From Winogradskyella sp. KYW1333 (GTDB lineage: Bacteria > Bacteroidota > Bacteroidia > Flavobacteriales > Flavobacteriaceae), in assembly GCF_003335675.1 (NCBI RefSeq), contig NZ_QPHL01000009.1, positions 1 to 64,000 of the forward strand: a stretch of DNA of 64,000 nucleotides. The letters run 5' to 3'. The notes under the pieces were generated by a model that was not told the origin of the DNA, ran no database searches, and worked only from the letters and a program-made list of their open reading frames with translations. Below are positions 1-8,611 of the stretch, in pieces. Within the stretch, counting starts at the first letter, position 1; every line of letters begins with the position of its first letter. Made by a program: the position numbers and the translations under genes.

Positions 1-1
1 G

Positions 2-103
2 AACAGCATGCCGAGTAGCGATTACTGGTTCACCGTAGAGTACGACGAGCCGATAACAAACCAAAGGAAGGAACTGAAAGCCCATTTTACATTGAAACGA
101 TAA
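2..103 (+). CDS. C-terminal end of a T9SS type B sorting-domain protein (partial)
   Basis: Only the last 33 codons lie in the window. They read NSMPSSDYWFTVEY, then an acidic turn, and end KAHFTLKR before TAA. This is the C-terminus of the type B (gliding-motility-associated, CHU_C-like) sorting domain, which sends secreted proteins through the type IX secretion system of Bacteroidota. The rest of the protein, probably a large secreted or adhesin-like protein, lies upstream of the window, so its own function cannot be read. A hairpin terminator follows after about 25 bases. I am confident of the sorting tail and know nothing of the body. Confidence 0.85.
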   Translation, partial: NSMPSSDYWFTVEYDEPITNQRKELKAHFTLKR

Positions 104-128
104 GATAAGATTTAGTATAAATAAAAAA

Positions 129-153
129 GCCTGAACATATGTTCAGGCTTTTA
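129..153. terminator. Bidirectional intrinsic terminator
   Basis: An 8-bp perfect stem (GCCTGAAC / GTTCAGGC) with an ATAT loop, flanked by A-runs on the left and T-runs on the right. It sits between two converging genes, the type B sorting protein (+) and the porin (-), and can end both. Confidence 0.8.
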
Positions 154-173
154 TTATATAAAATTTTATTCTC

Positions 174-1694
174 CTAAATGTTGAATGCGAATGTAAGAAC
201 CACATCAGTAAAACGTGACTGAATAAGTGCAGAATCTGTTAACCCTGCATTATACAATTGGTAATTTATATCTCTTTCTGATTGACTAAATGCTATATCC
301 GCACTTAAATTGCCAAAGCTATATCCCAGACCTAAGGAATACCCAGTTAAATCCCCAAAAAAAGTATCATCTTGATATGGGCTTTCTTCGAACCTATATC
401 CTCCCCTAAAACTAAATTGTTTGTGACGATATTCGCCTCCAATTCTATACGAAGTTGTTGTGTCTAATGCATCACTTATGTCATTGTTTAATGCAGAGAA
501 GAAAACATCAGATGTTGGCCTAAATTCTGCATTTGCATAATCTTTAATTGAATAGTCAAAGCTTAATAATCCTTGTTTACCAAAAACATATGCTAAACTA
601 CCCGTTATTTTTGAAGGGGTTTGTAATTTATATTCCGGAAATATATTAATAACATTAGGATTAATTACTTGGTTAATATCAGAACCGTTTTCAGATCTTG
701 TTGAAGCTAAATATTGAGATGTTTCTTCATTGATTCTATACCAAGTAGGAGAATTATATGATAGACCAACTCTAAATTCTTCTGTTAGTTTTGCTATACC
801 ACCTAATTGAAATGAGAATCCACTACCTGTAGTTAATAGATTGTTTTCAAAATCCACTTGACTCACATTAGAGGAGATGTTAGAATTTGATTCTCGAAGA
901 AATGTACTTCTTTCGTAATCAATGAAATGTGCATTGAGATTTAATCCAAAAAACAATTTGTCTTCATAACTTGAAGCTAAATTAAAAGCTAATTTGCCAT
1001 TATAACCTCTACTTGCGAAAGAGTATTGTTGATTAAAGTTAGTTCCATTTATATTTCTGATGTATTGCGTATTATCATCAGTGTCTTCAACCGGATCAAT
1101 TATATATCCTTCAAATCCTAAGAAAGCTTGTTGATGACCAAATCCGTAAATGGAACCTATATCATTATAAGCCTCTGAAATTGTCTCACCTGGGAATGCT
1201 GATATTTCATCTAATCTTAATCCTTCTGCATAGGCGTAGAAATATTCACTAATGCTGGTGTTTGGATTTGTTCCAATAGCTAACCAGTCTCTATCGTAAT
1301 TTGCTGATCTATCATAGGCTATACTCATTGTGAATTTACTCCAAGGAGAATTAGGATTCATATTTCTAAAAACAAATGCTGCTCCAAGTTGATTTAAATC
1401 AAAGTTTGAATTAGACGCATTTCTTGTTGAATTGAAATAAGTCACATCACTATTTTCATCAAAGTATCCCAAAGTAAGCGATGCATGGCTATTATTAAAT
1501 ATTGCGGAACCTGCAGGATTTATATTGACGCTAGACATATCTCCACCAAGAGCTCCAAAGGCGCCACTCATTGCTCTAAATCTGGCAGTACCTTGTATTT
1601 CATCCATTGAATATCTCACAGCATCAGTAATATCTTGTGCTAAGATTAAAGACGTGCTTATTAAGCCTATGCTAAGCATAAGAATTTTTTTCAT
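174..1694 (-). CDS. OmpP1/FadL-family outer-membrane transport protein
   Basis: 506 residues with a signal peptide (MKKILMLSIGLISTSLILA, then Gln as is typical in Bacteroidota). The early segment GAFGALGGDMSSVNINPAGS is the conserved N-terminal plug region of the OmpP1/FadL/TodX family. The rest is alternating polar and aromatic residues as in a beta-barrel, ending in a barrel-like strand (FTDVVLTFAFNI). Family members move hydrophobic compounds, classically fatty acids, across the outer membrane; the substrate here cannot be read. It lies 38 bases downstream of the lipoprotein gene on the same strand, so the two are probably co-transcribed. This pair next to proS is a common flavobacterial arrangement. 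Confidence 0.88.
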   Translation of the reverse strand: MKKILMLSIGLISTSLILAQDITDAVRYSMDEIQGTARFRAMSGAFGALGGDMSSVNINPAGSAIFNNSHASLTLGYFDENSDVTYFNSTRNASNSNFDLNQLGAAFVFRNMNPNSPWSKFTMSIAYDRSANYDRDWLAIGTNPNTSISEYFYAYAEGLRLDEISAFPGETISEAYNDIGSIYGFGHQQAFLGFEGYIIDPVEDTDDNTQYIRNINGTNFNQQYSFASRGYNGKLAFNLASSYEDKLFFGLNLNAHFIDYERSTFLRESNSNISSNVSQVDFENNLLTTGSGFSFQLGGIAKLTEEFRVGLSYNSPTWYRINEETSQYLASTRSENGSDINQVINPNVINIFPEYKLQTPSKITGSLAYVFGKQGLLSFDYSIKDYANAEFRPTSDVFFSALNNDISDALDTTTSYRIGGEYRHKQFSFRGGYRFEESPYQDDTFFGDLTGYSLGLGYSFGNLSADIAFSQSERDINYQLYNAGLTDSALIQSRFTDVVLTFAFNI

Positions 1695-1732
1695 AAGTTC
1701 TTAATTATTAAATTCGGTATTAATTATAAATT

Positions 1733-2800
1733 TTAACCTCTGCCACCTCTTCTTGATCCACCAGAAGATCTTATGCTTCCAGAAGATCTCGATGATGAAC
1801 CACTAGATGATCTAACACTACCAGTTGATCTCGAACTTCCTGAAGACCTTACAGTTCCTGATGGCCTTGAACTTCTTGAAGATGTGTTTGATCTTGTGCG
1901 ATTTGAATTAGAATTTCTCACCGTTCTGCTTGGTCTAGTCACTCTAGCACCATTGTTGGATCTTACACCATTACTAGTTCTAACAGCATTGTTAGATCGA
2001 CTTATCGAATTATTAGAAGTTCGTACTCTTCTTGTATTTGTGACAGCATTAGATAACCTACTTGTAGAATAATTTCTACGTGATACAGCAGCATTACTTC
2101 GACCTAAACCATTTAAGTTTCTATTATATAAAGATGAGCCTCGTCTACCCGAATTATAGGCATATCTGTTTGAATTACGATAGTAATTATTGTTCCAGCC
2201 CCAATAATTATATCCAGGACCCCAACCATATCCAGTCCAGCCCCATGCAAAGCCTGCGTTCCAACCCCATCCGACATTCCATCCAGTATTCCAACCGTAT
2301 CCGTAAGGGTATCCCCAGCCCCAGCGATTCCAACCCCATCTGTTTGGGTAACCATAGGCCCAGCTATTCCAGCCCCATCCAGGACCCCATAACCAAGGAT
2401 CATTCCAACCCCAAAAACCATTATCAATTACATTTATAGTCACTGTGCTATTATCTTGTCCCCAACCCCCATAAGGTTGTCCTTGTTCTAAAGAATCTTG
2501 CGCTTTTTCAGTATAATTACTTGAATAAGAGTCTACATCAATAAAAATTTCATCTTCTGACTGATAAGCATCTAATTGTGCTTTATTTTCAGCAAAATAA
2601 TTTTTGTAGTAATTTGAATCGTCAGTTGATGTAGTTGCAACTGTTTGTTCAACAATATTTTCATTGGTTTCATTGGTAGAGTAAATACCATCATTGTCAT
2701 ATCCTGCATATTGGTATGAGCCACATGAAGTTAGCACGGCCATTAAACCGAGAGCAACATAAAACGGCAATTTTTGGCTTGTAATGGGTTTAAATTGCAT
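1733..2800 (-). CDS. Trp/Gly/Asn-rich putative outer-membrane lipoprotein
   Basis: 355 residues. The N-terminus has a lipoprotein signal with lipobox VLTSC near residue 26. Residues of about 115-220 are extraordinarily rich in Trp, Gly, Asn and Tyr (repeats of the kind WGWNxxWGWGYPYG), followed by a Ser/Arg/Asn-rich tail (residues 225-355) ending SRRGGRG. No catalytic motif is visible and the function is unknown. The aromatic-glycine repeat suggests a surface-exposed or adhesive low-complexity segment. It is divergent from proS, sharing the upstream region, and probably heads an operon with the porin. Antisense reading frames across the repeat are an artefact of its composition. Confidence 0.8.
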   Translation of the reverse strand: MQFKPITSQKLPFYVALGLMAVLTSCGSYQYAGYDNDGIYSTNETNENIVEQTVATTSTDDSNYYKNYFAENKAQLDAYQSEDEIFIDVDSYSSNYTEKAQDSLEQGQPYGGWGQDNSTVTINVIDNGFWGWNDPWLWGPGWGWNSWAYGYPNRWGWNRWGWGYPYGYGWNTGWNVGWGWNAGFAWGWTGYGWGPGYNYWGWNNNYYRNSNRYAYNSGRRGSSLYNRNLNGLGRSNAAVSRRNYSTSRLSNAVTNTRRVRTSNNSISRSNNAVRTSNGVRSNNGARVTRPSRTVRNSNSNRTRSNTSSRSSRPSGTVRSSGSSRSTGSVRSSSGSSSRSSGSIRSSGGSRRGGRG

Positions 2801-2818
2801 ATCTCTTTTATTTTATTG

Positions 2819-2846
2819 TTGAACATAGTAAAAATAGTTAGTTTTG
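2819..2846 (+). promoter_or_regulatory. Bacteroidota-type promoter for proS
   Basis: TTG at 2819-2821, a 17-base spacer, then TAGTTTTG (2839-2846), matching TAnnTTTG exactly. The proS ATG follows 54 bases later. Confidence 0.65.
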
Positions 2847-2900
2847 CTGAACTATTTTTTTATTTAACATAAACACAATATCTGTGCCAAAACACTGAAA

Positions 2901-4379
2901 ATGAGTAAAAATCTTACGAGTAGAGCTGAGGATTATTCAAAATGGTATAATGAATTAGTTGTAAAAGCTGATTTGGCTGAGAATTCTGCAGTCAGAGGGT
3001 GTATGGTTATAAAACCATATGGCTATGCTATTTGGGAGAAAATGCAAGCGGAATTAGATAAAATGTTCAAGGAAACAGGACATGTCAATGCTTATTTTCC
3101 ACTTTTTGTACCTAAAAGTTTATTTGAGGCAGAAGAGAAGAATGCAGAAGGATTTGCCAAAGAATGTGCTGTTGTTACTCATTATAGGTTACAAAATGAT
3201 CCAGATAATGAAGGGAAATTAAGAGTTGATCCTGAAGCACGATTAGAAGAGGAGTTAGTTGTACGCCCAACGAGTGAGGCAATTATTTGGAATACTTATA
3301 AGGGATGGATACAGTCTTATCGTGATTTGCCAATACTTGTAAATCAGTGGGCCAATGTTGTGCGATGGGAAATGCGTACAAGATTGTTTTTAAGAACTGC
3401 AGAATTTTTATGGCAGGAGGGCCACACAGCACATGCAACTAAGGAAGAGGCTTGGGAAGAGACTAAACTTATTAATAATGTTTACGCAACATTTGCAGAA
3501 AATTTCATGGCAATTCCTGTAATACAAGGTTTAAAAACGGAAAGTGAAAGATTTGCAGGTGCTGAAGAGACCATGTGCATTGAAGCACTGATGCAAGATG
3601 GTAAGGCGCTTCAAGCAGGTACTTCGCATTTTTTAGGCCAGAACTTTGCAAAAGCATTTGATGTTAAATTCACCAATAAAGAGGGTAAGCAAGATTTCGT
3701 TTGGGCAACATCTTGGGGTGTTTCAACACGCTTAATGGGTGCGTTAATTATGACTCATAGTGATGATAAGGGACTGGTATTACCACCAAACTTGGCACCA
3801 TATCAAGTAGTAATTGTGCCTATTTATAGAAATGAAGAGCAATTTGACAAGATAGCTGAACTATCTGATGAGATTATTGACAATTTAAAGGAGCGTGGAA
3901 TTTCTGTAAAATTTGACAAAAGAGATACGTTGAGACCAGGAGCAAAGTTTGCACAACACGAATTACAAGGCGTACCATTGCGTATAGCTATAGGTCCTAA
4001 GGATTTGGAAGATGAGACCGTAGAAATAGCAAGACGTGACAATTTATCGAAACAAACGGTAATTCTAGATAGGTTGTCCGTTGTGGTTGAAGATTTATTA
4101 AAGGAGATCCAAGAAAACTTGTTTAATAAAGCTTTGGAATTTAGGAATTCTCATATTACGGATGTTGATGATTTTGAAAGTTTCAAAAAAGTTTTAGAAA
4201 ATAAAACAGGTTTTATTTCTGCACATTGGGATGGTTCTGCAGAAACAGAGCAGAAAATTAAAGATCTTACCAAAGCAACAATTAGGTGTATACCAATTGA
4301 CAGTGTAGAGGAGGAAGGCTCTTGTGTTTACAGTGGTAAACCATCTAATAAGCGTGTTCTTTTTGCAAAGGCTTACTAA
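2901..4379 (+). CDS. proS: Prolyl-tRNA synthetase
   Basis: 492 residues. It charges tRNA-Pro with proline in the cytoplasm. Class II synthetase motifs are visible: motif 2 around [20 protein letters not shown] (near residue 150-170) and motif 3 in [18 protein letters not shown] (near residue 275-292). The anticodon-binding domain follows. The length and the C-terminal zinc-binding-like extension ending [11 protein letters not shown] fit the short, archaeal/eukaryote-type ProRS found in Bacteroidota rather than the longer bacterial form with an editing insert. The start is the first ATG after a good promoter. Essential single gene, followed by tRNA-Glu. Confidence 0.97.
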   Translation: MSKNLTSRAEDYSKWYNELVVKADLAENSAVRGCMVIKPYGYAIWEKMQAELDKMFKETGHVNAYFPLFVPKSLFEAEEKNAEGFAKECAVVTHYRLQNDPDNEGKLRVDPEARLEEELVVRPTSEAIIWNTYKGWIQSYRDLPILVNQWANVVRWEMRTRLFLRTAEFLWQEGHTAHATKEEAWEETKLINNVYATFAENFMAIPVIQGLKTESERFAGAEETMCIEALMQDGKALQAGTSHFLGQNFAKAFDVKFTNKEGKQDFVWATSWGVSTRLMGALIMTHSDDKGLVLPPNLAPYQVVIVPIYRNEEQFDKIAELSDEIIDNLKERGISVKFDKRDTLRPGAKFAQHELQGVPLRIAIGPKDLEDETVEIARRDNLSKQTVILDRLSVVVEDLLKEIQENLFNKALEFRNSHITDVDDFESFKKVLENKTGFISAHWDGSAETEQKIKDLTKATIRCIPIDSVEEEGSCVYSGKPSNKRVLFAKAY

Positions 4380-4406
4380 AAAAAATCAAAAAAAATTTAT
4401 TAGTAG

Positions 4407-4436
4407 TTGCAACATTTAAAAATAGTTGTATTTTTG
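4407..4436 (+). promoter_or_regulatory. Promoter of tRNA-Glu and rpsT
   Basis: TTG (4407-4409), 19-base spacer, TATTTTTG (4429-4436): a full match to the Bacteroidota sigma consensus. tRNA-Glu begins 50 bases downstream. Confidence 0.75.
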
Positions 4437-4486
4437 CATCCGCAATGGAAACTTTGCAAGTTCATTTAATGATGAAATAACTAAAT

Positions 4487-4558
4487 GGCCCGTTCGTCTA
4501 TCGGCTAGGACGCCAGGTTTTCATCCTGGTAAGAGGGGTTCGATTCCCCTACGGGCTA
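4487..4558 (+). tRNA. tRNA-Glu (anticodon TTC)
   Basis: 72 bases. Acceptor arms GGCCCGT / ACGGGCT pair over 7 bp with one G-T at the end. The anticodon stem is CCAGG / CCTGG with loop TTTTCAT, giving anticodon TTC. The T arm contains GGTTCGATTCC. CCA is not encoded. It shares a transcript with rpsT 23 bases downstream. Confidence 0.97.
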
Positions 4559-4581
4559 CAACTTTTAATAAGAAAAATAAA

Positions 4582-4833
4582 ATGGCAAATCATAAGTCAG
4601 CTTTAAAAAGAATAAGAAGTAACGAAAAAAGAAGAGTGCTTAATAGATATCAGCACAAGACTACACGTAATGCAATTAAGAAATTACGTGAAATAACTGA
4701 TGCTAAAGAAGCTCAAAAAATGTTACCTTCTGTTATTAGTATGATTGATAAATTGGCGAAGAAAAACGTAATCCACTCAAACAAGGCAGGAAACTTAAAA
4801 GCTAATTTAACAAAGCACGTAGCAGCGTTGTAA
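4582..4833 (+). CDS. rpsT: 30S ribosomal protein S20
   Basis: 83 residues starting MANHKSALKRIRSNEKRR, the canonical S20 N-terminus, with the basic helical body that binds 16S rRNA during 30S assembly. An upstream in-frame extension exists but runs through the tRNA-Glu gene. The ATG at 4582 after a short A-rich leader is therefore the real start. A terminator follows directly. Confidence 0.97.
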   Translation: MANHKSALKRIRSNEKRRVLNRYQHKTTRNAIKKLREITDAKEAQKMLPSVISMIDKLAKKNVIHSNKAGNLKANLTKHVAAL

Positions 4834-4854
4834 TCAGACTTAAATAAAAAATTC

Positions 4855-4887
4855 AAAGCCTTTCATTATCTGAAAGGCTTTTTTTTG
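4855..4887 (+). terminator. Intrinsic terminator after rpsT
   Basis: Stem AAAGCCTTTCA / TGAAAGGCTTT followed by a run of T. Confidence 0.85.
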
Positions 4888-4914
4888 CTACTATATATAA
4901 ATCTTTACATAAAT

Positions 4915-4950
4915 AAAAAACCTCAAGAATTTCTTGAGGTTTTGCTTTTT
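4915..4950 (-). terminator. Intrinsic terminator of rho
   Basis: Stem AACCTCAAGA / TCTTGAGGTT with a 3-base loop. Read on the minus strand it is followed by six T, so it ends the rho transcript. It is 14 bases past the rho stop codon. Confidence 0.8.
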
Positions 4951-4963
4951 ATAATTGAATTAC

Positions 4964-6583
4964 CTAACCATTCATTGAAATTAGGAATTCTTCATTATTT
5001 CTAGTTTGTTTGAATCGATCATTAATAAACTCCATTGCTTCAACAGGATTCATATCTGCAAGATATTTTCTCATTACCCACATTCTTTGAATTGTATTAT
5101 CATCTAATAATAGATCATCACGTCTTGTGCTTGAACTAGTCAAGTCGATTGCAGGGAAAATACGTCTATTAGATATCTTTCTATCTAATTGTAACTCCAT
5201 GTTACCCGTACCTTTAAATTCTTCAAAAATAACTTCGTCCATTTTAGATCCAGTTTCCGTAAGTGCCGTAGCAATAATTGTCAATGATCCTCCATTTTCA
5301 ATATTTCTTGCAGCACCGAAAAAACGTTTTGGTTTATGAAGTGCATTAGCATCTACACCACCTGATAAAATTTTTCCAGATGCAGGTTGTACGGTATTAT
5401 AAGCACGTGCCAATCTTGTAATTGAATCTAGTAAAATAACAACATCATGTCCGCATTCTACTAAACGCTTAGCTTTCTCTAAAACAATATTTGCAATTTT
5501 AACATGTTCATGTGCTTCCTTGTCAAACGTTGATGCAATTACTTCTCCACGAACGTTTCTCTGCATATCTGTTACCTCTTCAGGTCGCTCATCAATAAGT
5601 AATATCATTTGATATACTTCAGGGTGATTGGCTGCAATTGCATTTGCAACATCTTTAAGTAACATTGTTTTACCTGTTTTTGGTTGAGAAACAATCATAC
5701 CACGTTGGCCCTTGCCTATAGGAGAGAACAAATCCATAATCCTTGTAGAAATTGTGGATTGACGCTCCGCTATATTAAATTTTTCTTGTGGGAATAATGG
5801 TGTTAAATGTTCAAATGCCACACGGTCTCTTACAACTTGTGGATTTTGACCATTAATTTTACTTACCTTAATTAATGGAAAATATTTTTCGCCTTCTTTG
5901 GGCGGTCTTACATGTCCAAGTACAGTATCACCTGTTTTTAATCCAAACAATCTTATTTGAGATTGTGAAACATAAATATCATCTGGTGAAGTAAGGTAAT
6001 TATAGTCTGATGATCTTAAAAACCCATAACCATCCTGCATTATGTCTAAGACACCTTCACTTTCAATAATTGCGTCAAACTCAAAATCAGGCTCTCGATA
6101 ACGGTTTCTGTTATCCTTATTGCCGTTGTTTTTATTATTGTTGTTTCGGTTTTGATCTTTAGAGCGATGTTGCTGTCTATTATCGTTATTAGATCTTTTT
6201 TTGTCATCATTACGATCTTTAGGCTTATCCTCATTTTTATCCTTACCCTTGTGATCTTGTTGTTTGTTCTGCTTGTTGTCTGGGGTATTTTTTTCCTCCT
6301 GAAGTTTTGGATTGTTGCTGGACTGTTGTTGTTGCCCTTTATTATCCTGAGGTTGACGCTGAACTCTACTACGTTTTTGTCTCTGATTGTTTTGTTTAGA
6401 ATCAGATCGTGGTTTTACGTCAACTTTTTCTTTTACTGCGGCAGGATTTGCTGCTTGGTAATCTAGGATTTGATAAACTAAATCTAGTTTTTTTAAACTT
6501 CTAAATTTGGGTACGTTTAGTTGCTTGGCTATATCCTGCAATTCAGGTAGCTTCTTAGCTTTTAACTGTGAAATTTCAAACAT
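4964..6583 (-). CDS. rho: Transcription termination factor Rho
   Basis: 539 residues. Hexameric RNA helicase that ends transcription. Order: Rho N-terminal helical domain (residues 1-45), a long insertion of Gln/Asn/Lys/Arg/Asp (about 55-165), an RNA-binding cold-shock fold ([14 protein letters not shown], about 178-245) and a RecA-type ATPase. Walker A is SQPKTGKT (about 299-306), Walker B is [16 protein letters not shown], and the R-loop segment contains [12 protein letters not shown]. The disordered N-terminal insertion is usual in Bacteroidota Rho and may phase-separate or add RNA contacts (inference). It stands alone, divergent from the DUF4293 gene. Confidence 0.97.
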   Translation of the reverse strand: MFEISQLKAKKLPELQDIAKQLNVPKFRSLKKLDLVYQILDYQAANPAAVKEKVDVKPRSDSKQNNQRQKRSRVQRQPQDNKGQQQQSSNNPKLQEEKNTPDNKQNKQQDHKGKDKNEDKPKDRNDDKKRSNNDNRQQHRSKDQNRNNNNKNNGNKDNRNRYREPDFEFDAIIESEGVLDIMQDGYGFLRSSDYNYLTSPDDIYVSQSQIRLFGLKTGDTVLGHVRPPKEGEKYFPLIKVSKINGQNPQVVRDRVAFEHLTPLFPQEKFNIAERQSTISTRIMDLFSPIGKGQRGMIVSQPKTGKTMLLKDVANAIAANHPEVYQMILLIDERPEEVTDMQRNVRGEVIASTFDKEAHEHVKIANIVLEKAKRLVECGHDVVILLDSITRLARAYNTVQPASGKILSGGVDANALHKPKRFFGAARNIENGGSLTIIATALTETGSKMDEVIFEEFKGTGNMELQLDRKISNRRIFPAIDLTSSSTRRDDLLLDDNTIQRMWVMRKYLADMNPVEAMEFINDRFKQTRNNEEFLISMNG

Positions 6584-6772
6584 TCGTATATGTAATATAA
6601 AGTATTATAGTTTCGATATTATTAACTCAAGATTTTCTAAATGAAATAAAAAGAAAAAAAGTGAAATTAATTCGGAAGATTGGAAAGCGACATCTCGTCG
6701 TGTCTTTACTTTCTATTGCAATAATACAATTTTATTTTAAATTAAATTCTATCTTTTTAAAAAATAAACTAC

Positions 6773-6780
6773 TAATTTTG
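6773..6780 (+). promoter_or_regulatory. -7 element for the DUF4293 gene
   Basis: TAATTTTG matches TAnnTTTG and lies 22 bases before the ATG. No clear TTG upstream element. The remainder of the 219-base rho/DUF4293 gap is featureless AT-rich sequence. Confidence 0.5.
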
Positions 6781-6802
6781 CAAAGCTTTTTTAATAAAAG
6801 AT

Positions 6803-7213
6803 ATGATTCAGAGAATACAGACACTATATTTATTTCTGACAGCCATAATATCTGCTGGTCTTATTTTTGTATTTCGTTTATGGACAAATAACGAGGGCGT
6901 AGGAGTATTTGCTTTAGATAATTATTTGTATTTAGCCCTATTTATTGGCTCTGCTTTGTTATCTTTAATATCGGTTTTTAGTTTTAAGAAAAGGAAGACT
7001 CAGTTTGTCTTGGGTCGACTTAATATAATATTAAACTTTATTTTACTAGGAATCTTTGTAACTCAATCTCTAAATTTATCTGGAGAAACTAACGTTTCTG
7101 AGAAAGGTATTGGGATTCTTCTTCCAGTTTTTTCTATTGTGTGTTTAGCCTTGGCTAACAAGGCTATAAAAAAGGACGAAGATCTTGTAAAATCTGTAGA
7201 CAGATTACGATAG
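6803..7213 (+). CDS. DUF4293 family membrane protein
   Basis: 136 residues with four predicted transmembrane helices (near 8-25, 42-60, 73-91 and 105-122) and a charged C-terminus. The opening MIQRIQTLYLFLTAIISAGL is the typical start of DUF4293, a family almost confined to Bacteroidota and usually next to rho, as here. Its function is unknown. No catalytic or binding residues stand out. Confidence 0.88.
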   Translation: MIQRIQTLYLFLTAIISAGLIFVFRLWTNNEGVGVFALDNYLYLALFIGSALLSLISVFSFKKRKTQFVLGRLNIILNFILLGIFVTQSLNLSGETNVSEKGIGILLPVFSIVCLALANKAIKKDEDLVKSVDRLR

Positions 7214-7241
7214 AACCTAAAATCTTAGTAGTATTAGTGCG

Positions 7242-7275
7242 AAAAACCCAGACGCTGTCGTCTGGGTTTTTCATT
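7242..7275. terminator. Bidirectional terminator between converging genes
   Basis: A 13-bp perfect stem AAAAACCCAGACG / CGTCTGGGTTTTT with a CTGT loop. It can serve the DUF4293 gene (+) and the phosphoesterase (-). Confidence 0.9.
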
Positions 7276-7277
7276 TT

Positions 7278-7769
7278 CTATCTTTTGTACTCTATAATTT
7301 CCAAATTGTTTATGCTACTTCCATTGATAGTAAATCTTAACATTGTTCGGGCTTTATGAAAACCATGTTTACCAATTGCTCCAGGGTTTATATGTAATAA
7401 GTTCAACTTTTTATCAGGCATTACTTTTAAAATATGAGAATGGCCACAAATAAAAATATCTGGAGGATTGTTCTTTAATTCTTCACGTATTCTATTATTA
7501 TATTTCGGTGGGTATCCTCCAATATGTGTTATCCAAATGTCTAATTCTTCGCATTTAAACCTGTTATGCAATGGAAATTCTGCTCTTGCTTTTGAATCGT
7601 CTATATTACCGTATACAGCTCTAAGAGGTTTGAGGTTTTTTATTGTGTCAGTTACATCCAAATCACCAATATCACCTGCATGCCATACCTCATCAGCTTG
7701 CTTAACATGTTTAATAATATTATCGTCTATATAACTATGAGTATCTGAGAGAAGGAGGATTTTTTGCAT
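7278..7769 (-). CDS. YfcE-type metallophosphoesterase
   Basis: 163 residues. All metal-binding signatures of the calcineurin-like fold are in order: SDTH (8-11), GDIGD (32-36), GNID (54-57), THIGG (81-85) and GHSH (111-114). YfcE/MJ0936-type enzymes are small divalent-metal phosphodiesterases acting on artificial diesters in vitro; the physiological substrate is unclear. Cytoplasmic, with no signal peptide. It stands alone, divergent from truA. Confidence 0.9.
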   Translation of the reverse strand: MQKILLLSDTHSYIDDNIIKHVKQADEVWHAGDIGDLDVTDTIKNLKPLRAVYGNIDDSKARAEFPLHNRFKCEELDIWITHIGGYPPKYNNRIREELKNNPPDIFICGHSHILKVMPDKKLNLLHINPGAIGKHGFHKARTMLRFTINGSSINNLEIIEYKR

Positions 7770-7779
7770 TAAGATAATA

Positions 7780-7813
7780 TTGTGATTATAACTCTTAAAT
7801 CTGTTTATCTTTG
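7780..7813 (+). promoter_or_regulatory. Promoter of truA
   Basis: TTG (7780-7782), 23-base spacer, TATCTTTG (7806-7813). The last G of the -7 element is the first base of the upstream in-frame GTG. That GTG therefore cannot be the start codon of a transcript from this promoter. Confidence 0.65.
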
Positions 7814-7842
7814 TGAATTATATAGCAAAAATAGGTAATCTT

Positions 7843-8580
7843 TTGAGATATTTTATAGAACTATCGTACAATGGCAAGGCCTATCATGGCTGGCAAAATC
7901 AACCTAATGTAATTACTGTGCAGGAGGTGATAGAGAAAGCATTATCTACTTTGTTAAATGATAAAATTCCAATTGTTGGTGCAGGTAGAACTGATACTGG
8001 TGTGCATGCCTCAAAAATGTTTGCCCATTTTGATTATGAAGGTAAATTAGATTCACTTGAATTAGTTTATAAATTGAACTCTTTCTTACCAAAAGATATA
8101 GCTATATCTGAAATAAAGAAGGTGAAAAATGATGCGCATGCTCGTTTTGATGCAATGAGTAGGACTTATCATTACAGAATCTCAACACATAAAAATGTAT
8201 TTAATTTTGATTTTTCTTATCAATTGCAAAAACCACTGGATGTAAGCAAAATGAATGATGCTTGCAAAATCTTATTTAAGTATAAGGATTTTCAATGCTT
8301 TTCTAAGTCAAATACAGATGTAAAAACGTATAATTGTGATATTAAGGAAGCTCACTGGCAAGAAAAGAACAACGAACTTCTATTTGTGATTTCTGCAGAT
8401 CGATTTTTGAGAAATATGGTAAGAGCAATAGTTGGTACTATGGTGAATATTGGTCTAGGAAAAATGACGCCTAATGAATTGCATAAGATTATTACTTCTA
8501 AAGATAGAAGTGAGGCAGGATATTCGGTGCCAGCACAAGGATTAAGTTTAGTGGATATTAAATATCCTGAAGATATTTAG
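7843..8580 (+). CDS. truA: tRNA pseudouridine(38-40) synthase
   Basis: 245 residues from a TTG start. It converts U38-U40 in the tRNA anticodon arm to pseudouridine. The catalytic Asp lies in GAGRTDTGVHAS, and YNGKAYHGWQNQP and DRFLRNMVRAIVGTM are family motifs. The frame is open back to a GTG at 7813, but that codon overlaps the -7 promoter element. Family proteins begin at the xRYFIELSYNG stretch, which matches TTG at 7843. The ABC exporter follows 31 bases later and is probably co-transcribed. Confidence 0.93.
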   Translation: MRYFIELSYNGKAYHGWQNQPNVITVQEVIEKALSTLLNDKIPIVGAGRTDTGVHASKMFAHFDYEGKLDSLELVYKLNSFLPKDIAISEIKKVKNDAHARFDAMSRTYHYRISTHKNVFNFDFSYQLQKPLDVSKMNDACKILFKYKDFQCFSKSNTDVKTYNCDIKEAHWQEKNNELLFVISADRFLRNMVRAIVGTMVNIGLGKMTPNELHKIITSKDRSEAGYSVPAQGLSLVDIKYPEDI

Positions 8581-8611
8581 AAAAGAGATTCCGGTTTAGT
8601 TTCGGCATAAT

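Noticed and set aside
1773-2439. Several long open frames on both strands over the Trp/Gly-rich gene
   Set aside because: They mirror the repetitive composition of the lipoprotein gene and have no signal, domain or start context of their own.
4426-4581. In-frame N-terminal extension of rpsT
   Set aside because: It runs through the promoter region and the whole tRNA-Glu gene; S20 starts at MANHKSALKR (4582).
6661-6891. 76-codon plus-strand frame overlapping the DUF4293 start
   Set aside because: Different frame from DUF4293, no recognisable features and it covers the promoter.
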